The notes under the pieces: generated by a model | The model's input: only the letters and a program-made list of their open reading frames with translations | The model's database searches: none | What the model was told of the DNA's origin: nothing | DNA from: Choanephora cucurbitarum | Lineage: Eukaryota > Mucoromycota > Mucoromycetes > Mucorales > Choanephoraceae | Reading direction: 5' to 3' | Assembly: GCA_025331435.1 (NCBI GenBank) | Contig: JAIWNI010000019.1 | Span: 62,001 to 126,000, forward strand | DNA: 64,000 nucleotides | Program-made: the position numbers and the translations under genes | Shown here: piece by piece, positions 47,788 through 59,255 of the stretch | Layout of the letters: each line of letters opens with the position of its first letter | How positions within the stretch are numbered: the first letter of the stretch is position 1

Positions 47788-49687
47788 ATGGCTACTATTG
47801 TCGAACAAGTACAAGGCTTCTTTCACAATTGCCGTCTAAACAGTGATCGAGAATTGGCTTTTCAATCAGCTTTAGATCTAGTTGAGATCTTGATCAGTAG
47901 TTTTTGTTGCTCTCGCTGTTGTTTCCGATATCTTGGCTGTTCAGATTTCAGCCTTTACTTGATAGACGAAGCTGTAACTATCTTTTTATTTAGAATCAAT
48001 CCATTCTTTCATGCTAATACATTTTGGGTTGATAGGAAACACACTCAGCTATTTGCAGTATACTAGAGACTGAACGTCAAAAGACATTTGAGTTTGATGA
48101 CAAAAGAACTTGTTCAGCATGCGTTGGCAGTGTTCAGTTTGCAGAATCATTTGCGGATCCAGTAGCCGCTAGAATAAGAGAAGAAGATTACCAAGTAGAC
48201 AGCAGTGCCTTGTTCTGTACATTACCCATCAGTGTTTTACATAGAGATCACTTTCTTAAACTACATGCTGTCAACACTCTCTTAGCCGATCCCAAAGAAT
48301 ACACAGCAGATCTTATCCGACTTTGGAAAGAAATGATACCTAGAGACCCTAAGGATTTCTTCAGATATGTATTGGCCTCAAAATTGAAAGAAAAGATCAA
48401 TTTTGTGTTGGATGCTGATTCACCTTTGCGTATGACTGTGGTTATTGCACATGAACCTTCTTCCAAGGAACACATGTTCTTAACACAGTTAAAGCGCCCA
48501 TTACTCAATGTGAGAACCATTCGACACAAGGTACCCTTAACTTAATTGTTGTTCTAATTATACAAACTAAGCAAACTTTTCTTTTTCTTTTCCACTTAGA
48601 AAATGAGAATGACTGTAGGTGATTCAAGACCCAATATTGCTGAAGCTCTCAAGAAATTAGATAATGACGAAGCTAAGCTGTGAGTTAATAGACATAGCAA
48701 ATGGTAGCCTTCTTTTTCTTTTCTTACCTAACACTTTCCTCTTTATATTTGGGTGACTTTGTTAGATTGACAGCCATTCCACCTGTGCTGACAACCGAAA
48801 GAGCTACATTTGAATCAGCCACCTTTTTGAATAGCCCAAGTTACATTGGTGGTCGTTACCTCAAGTTTTCTCGAGAATACAGTCAAACAACATGGATCGT
48901 GAGAGGACAGAAATTGACTGAGAATTCCGTTTCTGAAGTTTTTTCAGACATCATCAAGAAATACTATCGTGCAGATGATACCAAGTTTTGTACAGCAGGC
49001 CGTGAAGATGCCAACGTGCGTATGTTGGGTACAGGACGTCCCTTCTATTTCGAAGTAGTCAACCCTCGAGTGCCTCGATTGGCTGATTCAGACTATCAAA
49101 AAATGGAAGACGAAATCAACAATCAACCACAACACAAAGCATTTGTTCAAGTGAGACATTTGAGTCATGTAAAGCCAGAGCATTTGAAGATCATCAAAGA
49201 AGGTGAAGAGACCAAGACAAAGCAATACAGAGCTCTTGTTTGGCTTTCTGAGCCTTTGACAGACGAATTGGTGGACCGCATCAACCAAGTAGGATCCAAA
49301 GCATTTACTATTCAACAAAAGACACCTGTCCGTGTTTTCCAACGTCGATCAGCTGCCATTCGACCCAAAACAATCCACACCTCCACCATTGCTCGACTTC
49401 ATCCTCAGGTAGACATGAATAGTCCTGAAGCACGTTTTGGTGTACTTCAATTGCACACACAGGCGGGCACTTATATCAAAGAATATGTGCATGGCGACTT
49501 GGGTCGAACACAACCTAGCTTGGCTACAGTTGGCCAAATCCATTCTGCTGATCTTTTGGAATTGGACGTAATGGACGTAGATCTGGTCTGGCCACCTGTC
49601 AAGGAAAATCAAGAAGAGGAGCCTTTATCAGGAAGAGTGACACCTAGCGATGTTGCCAATGTCAACAATAAGCGTGTTTTGTCATAA
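47788..49687 (+). CDS. PUS10: tRNA pseudouridine synthase Pus10
   Basis: Makes pseudouridine at positions 54/55 in tRNA in archaea and many eukaryotes. Four exons (47788-47973, 48036-48530, 48600-48679, 48766-49687) encode 560 residues. The N-terminal zinc-binding part has two Cys pairs (CCSRCCFRYLGC and CSACVG). The catalytic domain shows GGRYLKFSREYSQTTW, the active-site GREDANVRMLGTGRPF with the catalytic Asp about residue 335, KTPVRVFQRRS, and AGTYIKEYVHGDLGRTQPSL. The acceptor of intron 1 was chosen because it restores the frame (DEAETHSAI). PUS10 is absent from budding yeast, so its retention fits an early-diverging fungus. Confidence 0.95.
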
Positions 49688-50567
49688 TAAAAGAAGAGAT
49701 CTTTAATGTATCTAATTTTCATACCTTGAACGTGGAAGTGAATTGCTCTACGGGGTTGAAATGCTCGTAGTATCTCTGTTTATCCTCAGTTCTTTATCTC
49801 TCTTATACAGACCAGCACATACAGAGTTACACTAGTCTCCAGCATACTGAGCTTTCGATGTCTGACCAAATACTAGCAATATATCTTGAGCAAATAAGAA
49901 GTTGCACATAGCTGAGCTCTTAATAGGTATGTCTTTTTCTTCATTTTCGCCCATATTCATTTCTTTTCTTAGCAGGGATGTTTCACTTTTCCATTGTGTA
50001 TATTATAAGCGATGCTACAAAACTACAGAGTAAAGGATTATCATAAGACTAGCTTGCTTTGACTTCAGAGATACAGTCTAGTTTCGATTGCTTAGGCATG
50101 GTCTCCTTTGGACATCTCGCGATAATTATAGGGCCTAAAAATTTCCTTCTTCGTCTTGTATCTCGTTGTTGAATTGTTCCTATATCTGACCCTAGTCACT
50201 ACACTCTGTTGGTAATACAATCAACATAATTTTTTTTTTGATAAATCGAGAGCTTCTGTAGCTCCCCACGATGGAATTGATTCCAACATTGGCTATATGG
50301 AATGTGGCTTTTGATTTCTCTTTGGCAATCTTGGATTATTTCTTCTTCTTGCTTGGCAGAGATCGCTTCCTCTGTCTTTGTTTTCCCAATTTGGCTATTT
50401 TTTAAGTGCATGCATAATTTCGAGAAATATTGATAGGGTAATCGTGGTCTCAATAAATTCTGGGAGAAATTTATTCAATAACTCAGAACTCGTATTTATT
50501 TTTTTCCCTTCGCTTTTTATTTTATTTTTATCTTTGTTCTTTTTTTTCTCCTTTTGTAATCGATATC
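49688..50567. other. Intergenic region upstream of epsin
   Basis: About 880 bases. An 84-codon minus-strand frame at 50199-50453 is featureless. The last 80 bases are T-rich and form the epsin leader. Confidence 0.45.
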
Positions 50568-52735
50568 ATGGCTGGTAAAGGAGTTGTACGTAGTATGTAA
50601 GTAAGTAAAAGAGAATGAAGTGGGTGAAAGAGAGAGAGAGAAAACATGCAAGAAGACATACACATGAAAGCGAGAGAGAAAGAGAGAGAAAAGTGAAGAA
50701 GCACAAAAAATAGAAGAATGGAGATATTCATTATTGTTGCCCAGTAAAAACATAGCCAAAGGCTTTAGCGATGTCCAGATAAAAGTGAGAGAAGCAACTT
50801 CGAACGACCCATGGGGACCAAGTGGTACTCTTATGAATGAAATTGCTCAGTTGACCTACAATGAGTAAAGTAAAGTTGATAGTACAATCGGCTACTTATT
50901 GACTTCTCTACAATAGAACCGACTTTATCGAGATTATGGACATGATTGATAGAAGACTGAATGACAAAGGCAAGAATTGGCGTCATGTCTTTAAGGTAAC
51001 CTAAATACAATGATGACGATCACCTTTTGCAATAACCTCGGAGTTTCTTTTTAGGCATTACTCTTACTAGATTACTGTTTGCACGTGGGATCTGAAAACG
51101 TCGTTTTGTACGCCAAAGAAAACATCTATGTTGTAAAGACACTTAAAGAATTCCAGCATGTTGAAGAGAACGGCAAAGATGTGGGCGCTAATGGTATGAA
51201 AAAAAAAAACTTCTCCATTTTTTGCTCCTTTTTTTTCTAATTGGTATTGATCTCTCTAATAGTGCGTCAGAAAGCAAAAGATATCACCAATCTGTTAACA
51301 GATGATAACCGACTCCGAGAAGAAAGACGTATGAGACAAGGTATGCGTGATAGAATGGCCAATGTAGGCGATTATTTGAATGAGACTGTGCGCTATTATA
51401 ATGGTCTGAATGGAGGAGAAGGACAACAATGGGACGATGAGAATGAGCTCAAAAAAGCATTGGCCGAAAGTAAGCGAGTTGCTGATGAAGAAGAAAGAAG
51501 TCGACGACAAGGTGATGATGATCTCGAAAAAGCTATTCAGCTCAGTCAACAAGAGGCAATGGAAAAAGAAAAGAAAGAAAGAGAAAGACTTGAAAGAGAA
51601 AATGCAGCTAATTTGTTTGGTTCAAACAATGATCCTTTCCAACCTTTTCCACAACAAGCTATGCCTACTGGGTTCAATGCATACCAACAGTTCCAACAGC
51701 AACCACAACAACAGCAGATCGAATGGAATCCTTTCCAACAACAGCAACAACAGAATCCTTATGCAACTGGTCTACAAGCTCAAATGACTGGTTTTGTTCC
51801 TCAACAGCAATCCTCAATGGATTTGTTTTCTCAACAAAGCATCCAGCCTCAAGTCACTGGTTTTGTTCCTCAGCAAACAGGAAGTACAAACCCCTTCTCT
51901 CAATCTCAGCCATCATCTGTTTTACAACCACAACAGACAAAGCCATACGATTACAGCGGTTTGATGTTTGGTAATGCTAGCCAGCAACCAGCTACTACAA
52001 GTGCTGCTTCACCCGCCTTTGCTACAAATGCGCCTGACTTTTTTGGTACAAAGACTTCTACTTCTAGTATGACACCAACAGCATCTTCTGGCTTTGCCTC
52101 TAATGCACCTGATTTTTTTAATACATCAAGCACAACCAACTCATTTACTCCTAATACAGCTTCTGCTATTCCACCTCCCACTAATGCTTTTGCTACCAGC
52201 CATGCCACAAACTCATTCTCACCACAATCAGCACCAGCATTACCACCAAAGGAACAAGATTTGAAATACTCCAAATTGAATTCTTTGTTGGCCAACAAAG
52301 AGTAAGTTCTCTTTTCTTCTTCTCTTGAACCTCTTAATTAACTTATCAATAGAGATGGTATGGATACATTTGGTAACCAAGGAAACATGCGTATTCCTTA
52401 GTAAGTCACTAAACACTGTTATGCACATTCAGAAGAAAAAAAAAGCTCAATTTAATTTTGTCTTCGGTCCATCTTTATTAGTGGTACTGGATTTGCTAGT
52501 AGTTTCAAATCTTCTAACTCAGTGGAACAATCATCGACATCAACTAATTCTCCTTTTGTAAGATAAACAAAAATCGAAATTACGTAAGAGACGTTAACTT
52601 ATTCCTCTTATTAGTTGACAAATAAGAACCCTTTTGGTCAAATGCCAACTAACACGAGTTCACCTGCTCCCCAAAAAAGCTTGCTAGATCTGATGCAAGA
52701 ACAAAAGCAGCAGCAGCAGCAGCAGCAGCAACAGC

Positions 52736-52768
<33 letters not shown>

Positions 52769-52827
52769 TTTTCCCTCAACAACCAATGATGACTGGTTTC
52801 AACAATACTAATAACTCTCTTTTCTAA
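50568..52827 (+). CDS. Epsin (ENTH domain endocytic adaptor)
   Basis: Clathrin adaptor of the Ent1/Ent2 type that binds PI(4,5)P2, ubiquitinated cargo and EH-domain proteins at endocytic sites. Eight exons (50568-50596, 50745-50864, 50917-50995, 51055-51193, 51263-52301, 52353-52400, 52482-52557, 52615-52827) give 580 codons. The ENTH domain fills about residues 10-145 (VQIKVREATSNDPWGPSG, MIDRRLNDKGKNWRHVFKAL, LLLDYCLHVGSENVV). Two ubiquitin-interacting motifs follow near 180 and 208 (ENELKKALAES, DDLEKAIQLSQQEA). Three NPF motifs lie near 276, 330 and 514, and a clathrin-box-like LLDLM near 533, followed by Gln20. Exon 1 holds only 9.7 codons. Confidence 0.96.
52708..52767 (+). repeat. CAG/CAA repeat encoding Gln20 in epsin
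   Basis: 60 bases of glutamine codons, CAG at the 5' side grading into CAA, close to the epsin C-terminus. Confidence 0.95.
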
Positions 52828-53022
52828 TAAAGTTTCGGGTTAAAAAGGGTCAGACAAAGTTACACTAAATCAAGCAACTCGTTGCCGGAAAAGCGTAAAT
52901 GATAAACCCTTTTTTTTTGAGAATTTAAATAAATAGAAAAAAAAGGTGGGGGAAAATAATAATTCTCTTTCTTTCGTTTTTTCTCTCTCTTTCTCTCTTT
53001 TTTTTTCTAGAAAATTCATAAT

Positions 53023-54432
53023 ATGGGCTTTACCACCTTTCCTGGTAGTGAGAACAAGTGGAAAAGGACAGACTGGTCTCGGCCTACCTTTTCAGTAGTA
53101 AGACAAGAGCCTGCAGAAAAAGAGTCTAAACCCAATGTTATGCAACCTCGTTTTAGTGTGCTTGGCAAAAACCAAGTAAACACGAAAAAGCCAGAAGTTG
53201 AAGAGAAACCAGCCACATGCAGTTTCAAACGAAGCACTTTTCAATTACACCTCTCAACCAAGTCCTCAGCCAACTATAAATTTGACCAGTCAACGCCTCA
53301 AAGCCCAACCACATCGCCCGAGCCAGAGCCAGAACAGATAACAGAAGAAACACAGACAAAGAGAAAGATAAAGGTCCGGTTTGACCCTGTCTGTCTAGAA
53401 AGAGTCTGTTTATTTTTGGAGTCACAATGTCCCATTGAACTAAAAGAGGCACACGACAAACAACTGACTCGACCTTCTTTCCGCATTGTCTGTCCCCATT
53501 GGCCGCGACCAGAATCACATTTGTTGAACAATGACCAAAAGGTGGTCATACTCAATCGAAAACACTTTTCTATCGTTAACAATAAGTACATTCGAGGTAA
53601 GGTGATGGTACGCAATTTGGCACTAGACAAGGCTGTCTTGATACGGTATACACTTGATCGTTGGACAACTGTGAATGATGTGGATGGTGTGTTTTTTGGT
53701 CCGAATCCAAAGAATATCAATTACGATATCTACGAATTTACCCTTGATCTTAATCGTCTATCTGATCGGGGTGAAGTACGTGGCAAGATCGAGTTTTCAA
53801 TACGATATACAGCAGGTCATATGGATTATTACGATGACAACAACGGTCAACATTATCAAATTAGAGTTATCTGTGACCCACTTTACGACCCTTGGGCAGA
53901 AAAGGAGTCTGATCAAACAAAAGAAGTTAGTAGTCATTATGACGACAATACTACTAGTGAAGACGATGATGAAGACGAGCAAGTAGTAGTAGAAGAAGAG
54001 GAGGAAAAAGAGAAGCATAGTCAGTTTGCAAATGCACTAAAGGACTATAAGCCAGCGACACCATTTCATCTTAAGCGACGGCAACCATGGTTTAGTGCAC
54101 GTTACGACTTTAGTCAATCATTATTCTTAGCAAAACAGTCGCCGCATCATGATACATCAGCGTCATTTATGGGAGCTAAAGATTACTTTTTACCAATTGC
54201 ATCATCCGAATATATTCATACACTTCCATCGTCTACCACAACCAGTCCAACACTTTCACATGCATCATCGTTATTAGAAGAGGAGGAGGAAGAGGAGGAG
54301 AAGGAAGAGGTACCTTTGGATATCAATTCTAGTCGGTATCTAGAAATGCTGGACAAATATTGCTTTTACAACAGTAACGAAAGTGACAACAAATTGAAAC
54401 AGTTTGACGAATTGTCTATTAACAGTGTCTAA
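53023..54432 (+). CDS. CBM21 protein phosphatase 1 glycogen-targeting subunit
   Basis: Regulatory subunit that brings PP1 to glycogen, as Gac1/Pig1 in yeast and PPP1R3 in animals, promoting glycogen synthase activation. Intronless, 469 residues. The PP1-docking RVxF motif is KVRF at residues 117-120. The CBM21 domain follows at about 190-290: GKVMVRNLALDKAVLIRYTL, DRWTTVNDVDGVF, YEFTLDLNRL and IEFSIRYTAG with the surface aromatics that bind glucan. Two acidic runs (Asp/Glu stretches near 310-330 and 420-430) lie in the C-terminal half. The N-terminus is Lys/Pro/Ser-rich and disordered. Start codon fits the pyrimidine-rich leader. Confidence 0.93.
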   Translation: MGFTTFPGSENKWKRTDWSRPTFSVVRQEPAEKESKPNVMQPRFSVLGKNQVNTKKPEVEEKPATCSFKRSTFQLHLSTKSSANYKFDQSTPQSPTTSPEPEPEQITEETQTKRKIKVRFDPVCLERVCLFLESQCPIELKEAHDKQLTRPSFRIVCPHWPRPESHLLNNDQKVVILNRKHFSIVNNKYIRGKVMVRNLALDKAVLIRYTLDRWTTVNDVDGVFFGPNPKNINYDIYEFTLDLNRLSDRGEVRGKIEFSIRYTAGHMDYYDDNNGQHYQIRVICDPLYDPWAEKESDQTKEVSSHYDDNTTSEDDDEDEQVVVEEEEEKEKHSQFANALKDYKPATPFHLKRRQPWFSARYDFSQSLFLAKQSPHHDTSASFMGAKDYFLPIASSEYIHTLPSSTTTSPTLSHASSLLEEEEEEEEKEEVPLDINSSRYLEMLDKYCFYNSNESDNKLKQFDELSINSV

Positions 54433-54667
54433 CTTCAATTAAATACCCCCCCCCCTCTCTCTTCTCCTCTCTCACTCTATCTTTCTCTCCCTTTTTTTTT
54501 TCTTCGAAATAAATGAGAAAAAAGAAAGACACAATATGTACATACAACATTCTTTTCATAGAATAATAAACACACAAATAGACTCCCACGCAAACAAAGG
54601 AAAAAATGATTGGTTTAAAAAGTTGAGTTTTTTTTTGTTTTATTCTTTAATTAAGGTTACACTACTT

Positions 54668-56190
54668 TTAAGCAGCATTGACTTGATCTTGATCTTCTCT
54701 CTTCTTAAGAACCAAAGACTCGCCAGTTATACGGCGCCAGATATCATGAACATCTTCACAGACAGTTTCAAAGTGGGATGTAGCATCATAAGAACGAGAG
54801 ATAAAGACCTTGTCTTGCTTACCATCTTCAATAGGAACTTCCAAAGGAGATTCAGAAATGAACTTGTCTTGGATGGGACCCAGCAACTTCAAACCTTCAT
54901 TGACTTCTTCAGCGGGGTTAGATGTTTCAACAATAGTAGATACAATAGCCAAGTAGTAGCCCTTTGCACAGACCATATGAGCATCACTGACACAGGCAAT
55001 ATAGATGTCGTGTTTACGGCCAACTTGGCTTTGAGGAATAACAATCTGACAAGAATCACCGTCGTTTGTGTTGGGAATAGGGTGTGTCAAGAGACAGATA
55101 GCGCGTACAACAGAGCCAACCTTCTTGACGTTTAAGGGGACATAAGAGGGATCACAGATTACCATCTTTGCACGAACAGTATCATCGCCTACTTTGACAC
55201 CAGTGACTTGACCTTGCTCATTGTAAACCAATTCCTTGGCTTCTGTGTTCAACATATATGTACCACCATAGACAGCAGAAAGTCTACATCAAAGGGCTTT
55301 AATATCTTTCTCTTTTTTTCTCTCTCTCTCTCTGTTTCTCTTATTCATTAATTACCTGGCAAATGCTTGAGGCAAATCACCAAGACCATACAAAGGATAG
55401 ATATAAGGAGATTTACCATAACGCAGAACAGAGACAGCATACAATCTAACCTTCTCAACAGTATCGCGAGCAGGTTGATTCAAGTAGCTATCATCCAAAT
55501 GAAGAGCCATAGCGTGACCAATGAATTCTTGTGTACCAGAAGCCAATCCAAACTTCTTAAAGACATCACTCACTGTGACACGGTCGATATCAAGGCCTTG
55601 GTGTGTGCTAGGATCATTGGCTTTGTAACCTTCAGCCCAGACCAAGAAGTTCTTCATACGGCGCTTTTCAAAGATACCCATCAAGGGACTAGAAAGAGCT
55701 TCACTAGCATTAGCAGGTACCTTACAGACTTTACCACCACTGTAAACATAAGAGCCGGCGATCTGCTTGAACTCGAGATAACGAGTTACATCGGTGTGAG
55801 TCAAGAAGCGAACGATTTCACCGTTAGCCATCATGAACTTGGGGATCAAGTCGATATTCCAATCACGGTCGCGACCCAAGGATTCAGGAGGTGTTTGTCC
55901 GGGTCTAAACTTGTTATAGAACTAGAGCGATATGAGTATAACATACACACACACACACACACACGACGCATGATATCGGACTTACTGTAGTCAAGTTTAA
56001 AGAGGCAGATTCGGCACCATAGTAATCGTTACGGTCCATATGAAGTACCTTCTTACCATCGACAGAGAGAAGACCTGATAAGATACACTCGGTCAAACCG
56101 GTACCCAAGACAATAACATCGTATTCTTCATCCTATGACAAAAGCATGAGTTAGTTGTTGATGATGTTGCCGATGACCTATTAGTACCAT
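54668..56190 (-). CDS. GDI1: Rab GDP-dissociation inhibitor
   Basis: Extracts GDP-bound prenylated Rab GTPases from membranes and recycles them; essential in yeast. Four exons (56190-56188, 56132-55986, 55921-55356, 55283-54668) give 443 residues. Exon 1 is only the ATG; the next exon begins exactly at the conserved [13 protein letters not shown] (dinucleotide-fold segment). Further blocks: [31 protein letters not shown] (Rab-binding region), [20 protein letters not shown] and [13 protein letters not shown]. The C-terminus lacks a prenylation site, as expected. An internal start at Met in the second exon would cut off the GxGxxG-like region, so the split-off ATG is preferred. Divergent from the USP gene with 298 bases between starts. 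Confidence 0.94.
55945..55964. repeat. (AC)10 microsatellite in a Rab GDI intron
   Basis: Ten AC units in the intron between exons 2 and 3 of the Rab GDI gene (55922-55985). Confidence 0.95.
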
Positions 56191-56488
56191 GTTGAAAGTT
56201 TATAGTTGTGTATATAGAGTATGTGTATATAGACTGAGAGAAGAAAAGAGGAAAAAAAAGAGAAAATAAGCTAGTGGGAGTGTAAAGAAAAAAGAATGGA
56301 GTGTGAAAGTAAGAAACAATCAAAAAGCCAAAATTGTCAATGACGCACGCATGTCGCTTAATAAATGAAATTGCCTTTTTAAACTGAGTCAACTGTGATG
56401 CGCTTTAGTCCAAATCGCATAAACTAAGTGTCAAACTCTCTATTTTTTTTATTTTTTTTTCTGTTTTTATTTCTATTCGTATCAGCAA

Positions 56489-57321
56489 ATGGATGGTTTA
56501 ACGGACAAGTTTTGTCGGGTTGTATCATTTGATACTATGACAGATAAGGATTTACCTGATTATTCGTTTACACTACGCAAAAAGTCATTAGACTATAAGC
56601 ACACTAGACGATCTCGTATATTTATGGTAGCCACTGACTTGGCAGACTATAGCGAACATGCTTTGGATTGGACTACAGATGTAAGTAAGCTAAAGGTTTT
56701 TTTTTGGAACAAAAAGGCTAAACAACTCTTTTCAATCAAAGAATATCATGGACGATTTCGATGAAATTGTTATACTGAGAGTGGTAACACTAGACATGCA
56801 TGGTAAGCACTCTTTTATCCGTAATTAATCTTCTTTCTTACTTATGACTGCTTAGATAAAAAGGCTAATCCGCTAGCCCTAGGAGCCAAGAAGTCAAGAG
56901 AAGATGCCAATCAAGTAATGAACCATATGATAACTACTGCCTCTAATTTAGGAAAGAAAGTATGATTCTTTTTTTTTTGCTTATTGATTTTCATTATCTT
57001 TAACTCATTCTGTTCAACAAGATAAGTGTCATTATTGAATTTGTAGTGGGAAAAGTACAAGATACAATATATCGCATGTTAAGCATGTATCAACCCTCTC
57101 TCTTGGTAGTTGGCACTAGAGGTTTATCTGGCTTTAAAGGTATGATGCTCAGCAGCGTGTCTAAATACTGTCTTCAACATTCTCCGGTGCCAGTTACCAT
57201 TATCAAACCAGAGAACCATACAAGCAAAAAGCCAAAGCGACTAATTAAACTATTGCGTATGGCAAGTGGAGGTAGCATTCCTACTCTCAGTGACTATTCT
57301 TCATCTAAAAAGGCTTCTTAA
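56489..57321 (+). CDS. Universal stress protein (UspA family)
   Basis: Small ATP-binding-type USP domain protein, cytosolic. Four exons (56489-56680, 56742-56802, 56856-56959, 57022-57321) encode 218 residues. The N-terminal 45 residues are polar; the domain starts at RIFMVATDLADYSEHALDW. The nucleotide-binding C-terminal motif is LLVVGTRGLSGFKGMMLSSVSKYCLQHSPVPVTII (G-x2-G-x9-G-S pattern, here with VG-TRG-LSG and SSVS). The tail is basic (KKPKRLIKLLRMASGG). In fungi such proteins are linked to stress or dormancy, but the role is not defined. Transcribed from a short region shared with Rab GDI, possibly a bidirectional promoter. Confidence 0.9.
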
Positions 57322-57791
57322 ACCTCTTTTGGAAAGCCATATCAATAGACATCAGCAATCCTCAAGTTACTCAAATAGAATAAACTGTGCATATATCATC
57401 TTCTTTCTTTTTCTTCTAGTTAAAAATGATCTTGATTAGTGATCAAGTGGTTTACATGCTTCTACATTGAGGGGAATTATTGTGCTTTCTGCTGTTAAAA
57501 AGGCAGTCGGATAAGACCAATATTGATGTTTGTGGCAATGCATGTAATCTTGGATAGTCTCAAAGAATCAAGTCAGTTTTATGTATGCTTCAACAAGTCA
57601 AGCAATTCAAATGATTAATTGATTGATAAATTATCTCTCTCTTTGTAATGCTTTGAAACTTGAAATCTCCTCGTTTTCATAGAAACATTATGATATCAAG
57701 CTTCATGGATTAGATCAGACTTAGCAAGCATTCTGGTTGCTGGGCTTTATAAACACATCAACCAATCAGAAGATTTTGGCTAATGTATGCA

Positions 57792-58041
57792 CTGCAAAAA
57801 AAAAAGTATAGATTTTATATGGATTTCAGCCTAAATCCGCATTAAATCCAAAGTTTGAATTTATGACATAATTCTCGATTAAATCTGCAATATAGATTTA
57901 TGCCTGAAATCCATATAAAATCCATAGATTTTCCTCTCCTAAAAAAATATAGATTTAAGACATAATTATGCATTAAATCTGTAGTCTTTAAGTGCAGATT
58001 ACAGCCTGAATTCTATATGTGATCTATACTTTTTTCTGTAG
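57792..58041. mobile_element. MITE-like element of about 250 bp
   Basis: Imperfect terminal inverted repeats: left CTGCAAAAAAAAAAGTATAG, right (reverse complement) CTACAGAAAAAAGTATAG. The interior is built of repeated units around ATAGATTT/AAATCC, including TTTATATGGATTTCAGCC near the left and its inverted relative GCCTGAAATCCATATAAA in the middle. No coding sequence. A target duplication was not clear, so the superfamily is not assigned. Confidence 0.6.
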
Positions 58042-59109
58042 ATTATAGGCCTACGACAAACGTTCATTCGTTTCTCCAAACGAAATTGAGATACACGATT
58101 GGCTTAAATCGACCTTTTGTGCTTCCTTCGGTCTTTGTACTAGTAAACTCCCATAGGCTCTTTCAAGTTACATTCTTACACAAACAATTGAAATACGCTT
58201 GACCTTAGTTTGAAGATGTATGCTTTATTTAGTAATTATTGTTCTATGCTATTGGATGCTATCCTTATATTATTACGCATTCAGTATTTGGTTAAAGTAT
58301 AATACGAAAAAAGTTTTTCGGATCGTTTAGAATAATTGGTTTGTTGTTGATTGTAAATTATTATAAATGATGCTGCATCTTCATCGAAATATCGAAATCA
58401 TTGGATGAATTACTACCCAATGCACCAAGCACCCATACTCGCTTTCTCCTCGAAACCCAGCCACAAAATGCCCCTCTGACTATCCAATACTTATCTTGAC
58501 AACCGCAGTTTGGCTTGCTAGACAATTGCTTACAAGAATACTACAAGTAAGCCTATTAGCATTTGGATACCTAAGATTCTCCTTAAATCGCACACACAAG
58601 GAACATAAGAAGATACATTGCTTAAGTTGACTAAAGATTAGCATCAGACCTTTGATCAGTAAAACTAGTGAGAAGCTTTCTTACCTTCTCACAAGATTAG
58701 GTCTTTGTCTTCAGATTAAAACGCCCAGGAAGAAGCATCTATTGATAAAAATTGAAACAAAAGTTAGCTCATTGAAGACATGCAGATAACTTAAGCTTAC
58801 TTTATAATGGCCCTTAGTATACACCGAATGGTCGCGTATACTTTTCGCACATATATCATAATCAACTACAGAGATTCAAGTAAAATATTGATTTGAGTCC
58901 TTATCTTCAAAAGCATGTCAATCAACAAGGCTTATTACATGTCTAACATTACTACATAATGTTTCATATTAATAAGATTTATGGCTTCTATTAGCAAAGA
59001 ACTTACTTGCTTTGCACCGATAGTCAATTGCGTAAGTTGTGAGGAAAAGAAAGGAAAGAGAATTCCTCGAAGAATATTTTTGATTGGCTTTTAACATTCG
59101 TTTTCTTAT

Positions 59110-59255
59110 CCTGATCCGCTCAACACTCAGTTCCAATATTATGTCAATTCTGATCCTGAAAACAAATCTTTAGAAAATGTCAGTTACCACAGGTATGAGG
59201 CAGTGCGTGTACTCATTGCAAAGACTATCTTCTTGCAAGATACCAATTTAAAGAA
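59110..59255 (+). pseudogene. Possible exon of an unidentified or dead gene
   Basis: About 48 in-frame codons (PDPLNTQFQYYVNSDPENKS, YHRYEAVRVLIAKTIFL) ending at a good splice donor (AA-GTAAGT). The sequence looks coding. Possible continuation near 59326-59590 (frame with VYVQNLLQTILQAG) could not be joined cleanly. No family recognised. Confidence 0.3.

Noticed and set aside
51951..52298. 115-codon minus-strand frame rich in Val and Ala
   Set aside because: Antisense of the low-complexity epsin exon 5.
55367..55990. 207-codon plus-strand frame
   Set aside because: Exact antisense of the Rab GDI exons; composition is that of a shadow frame.
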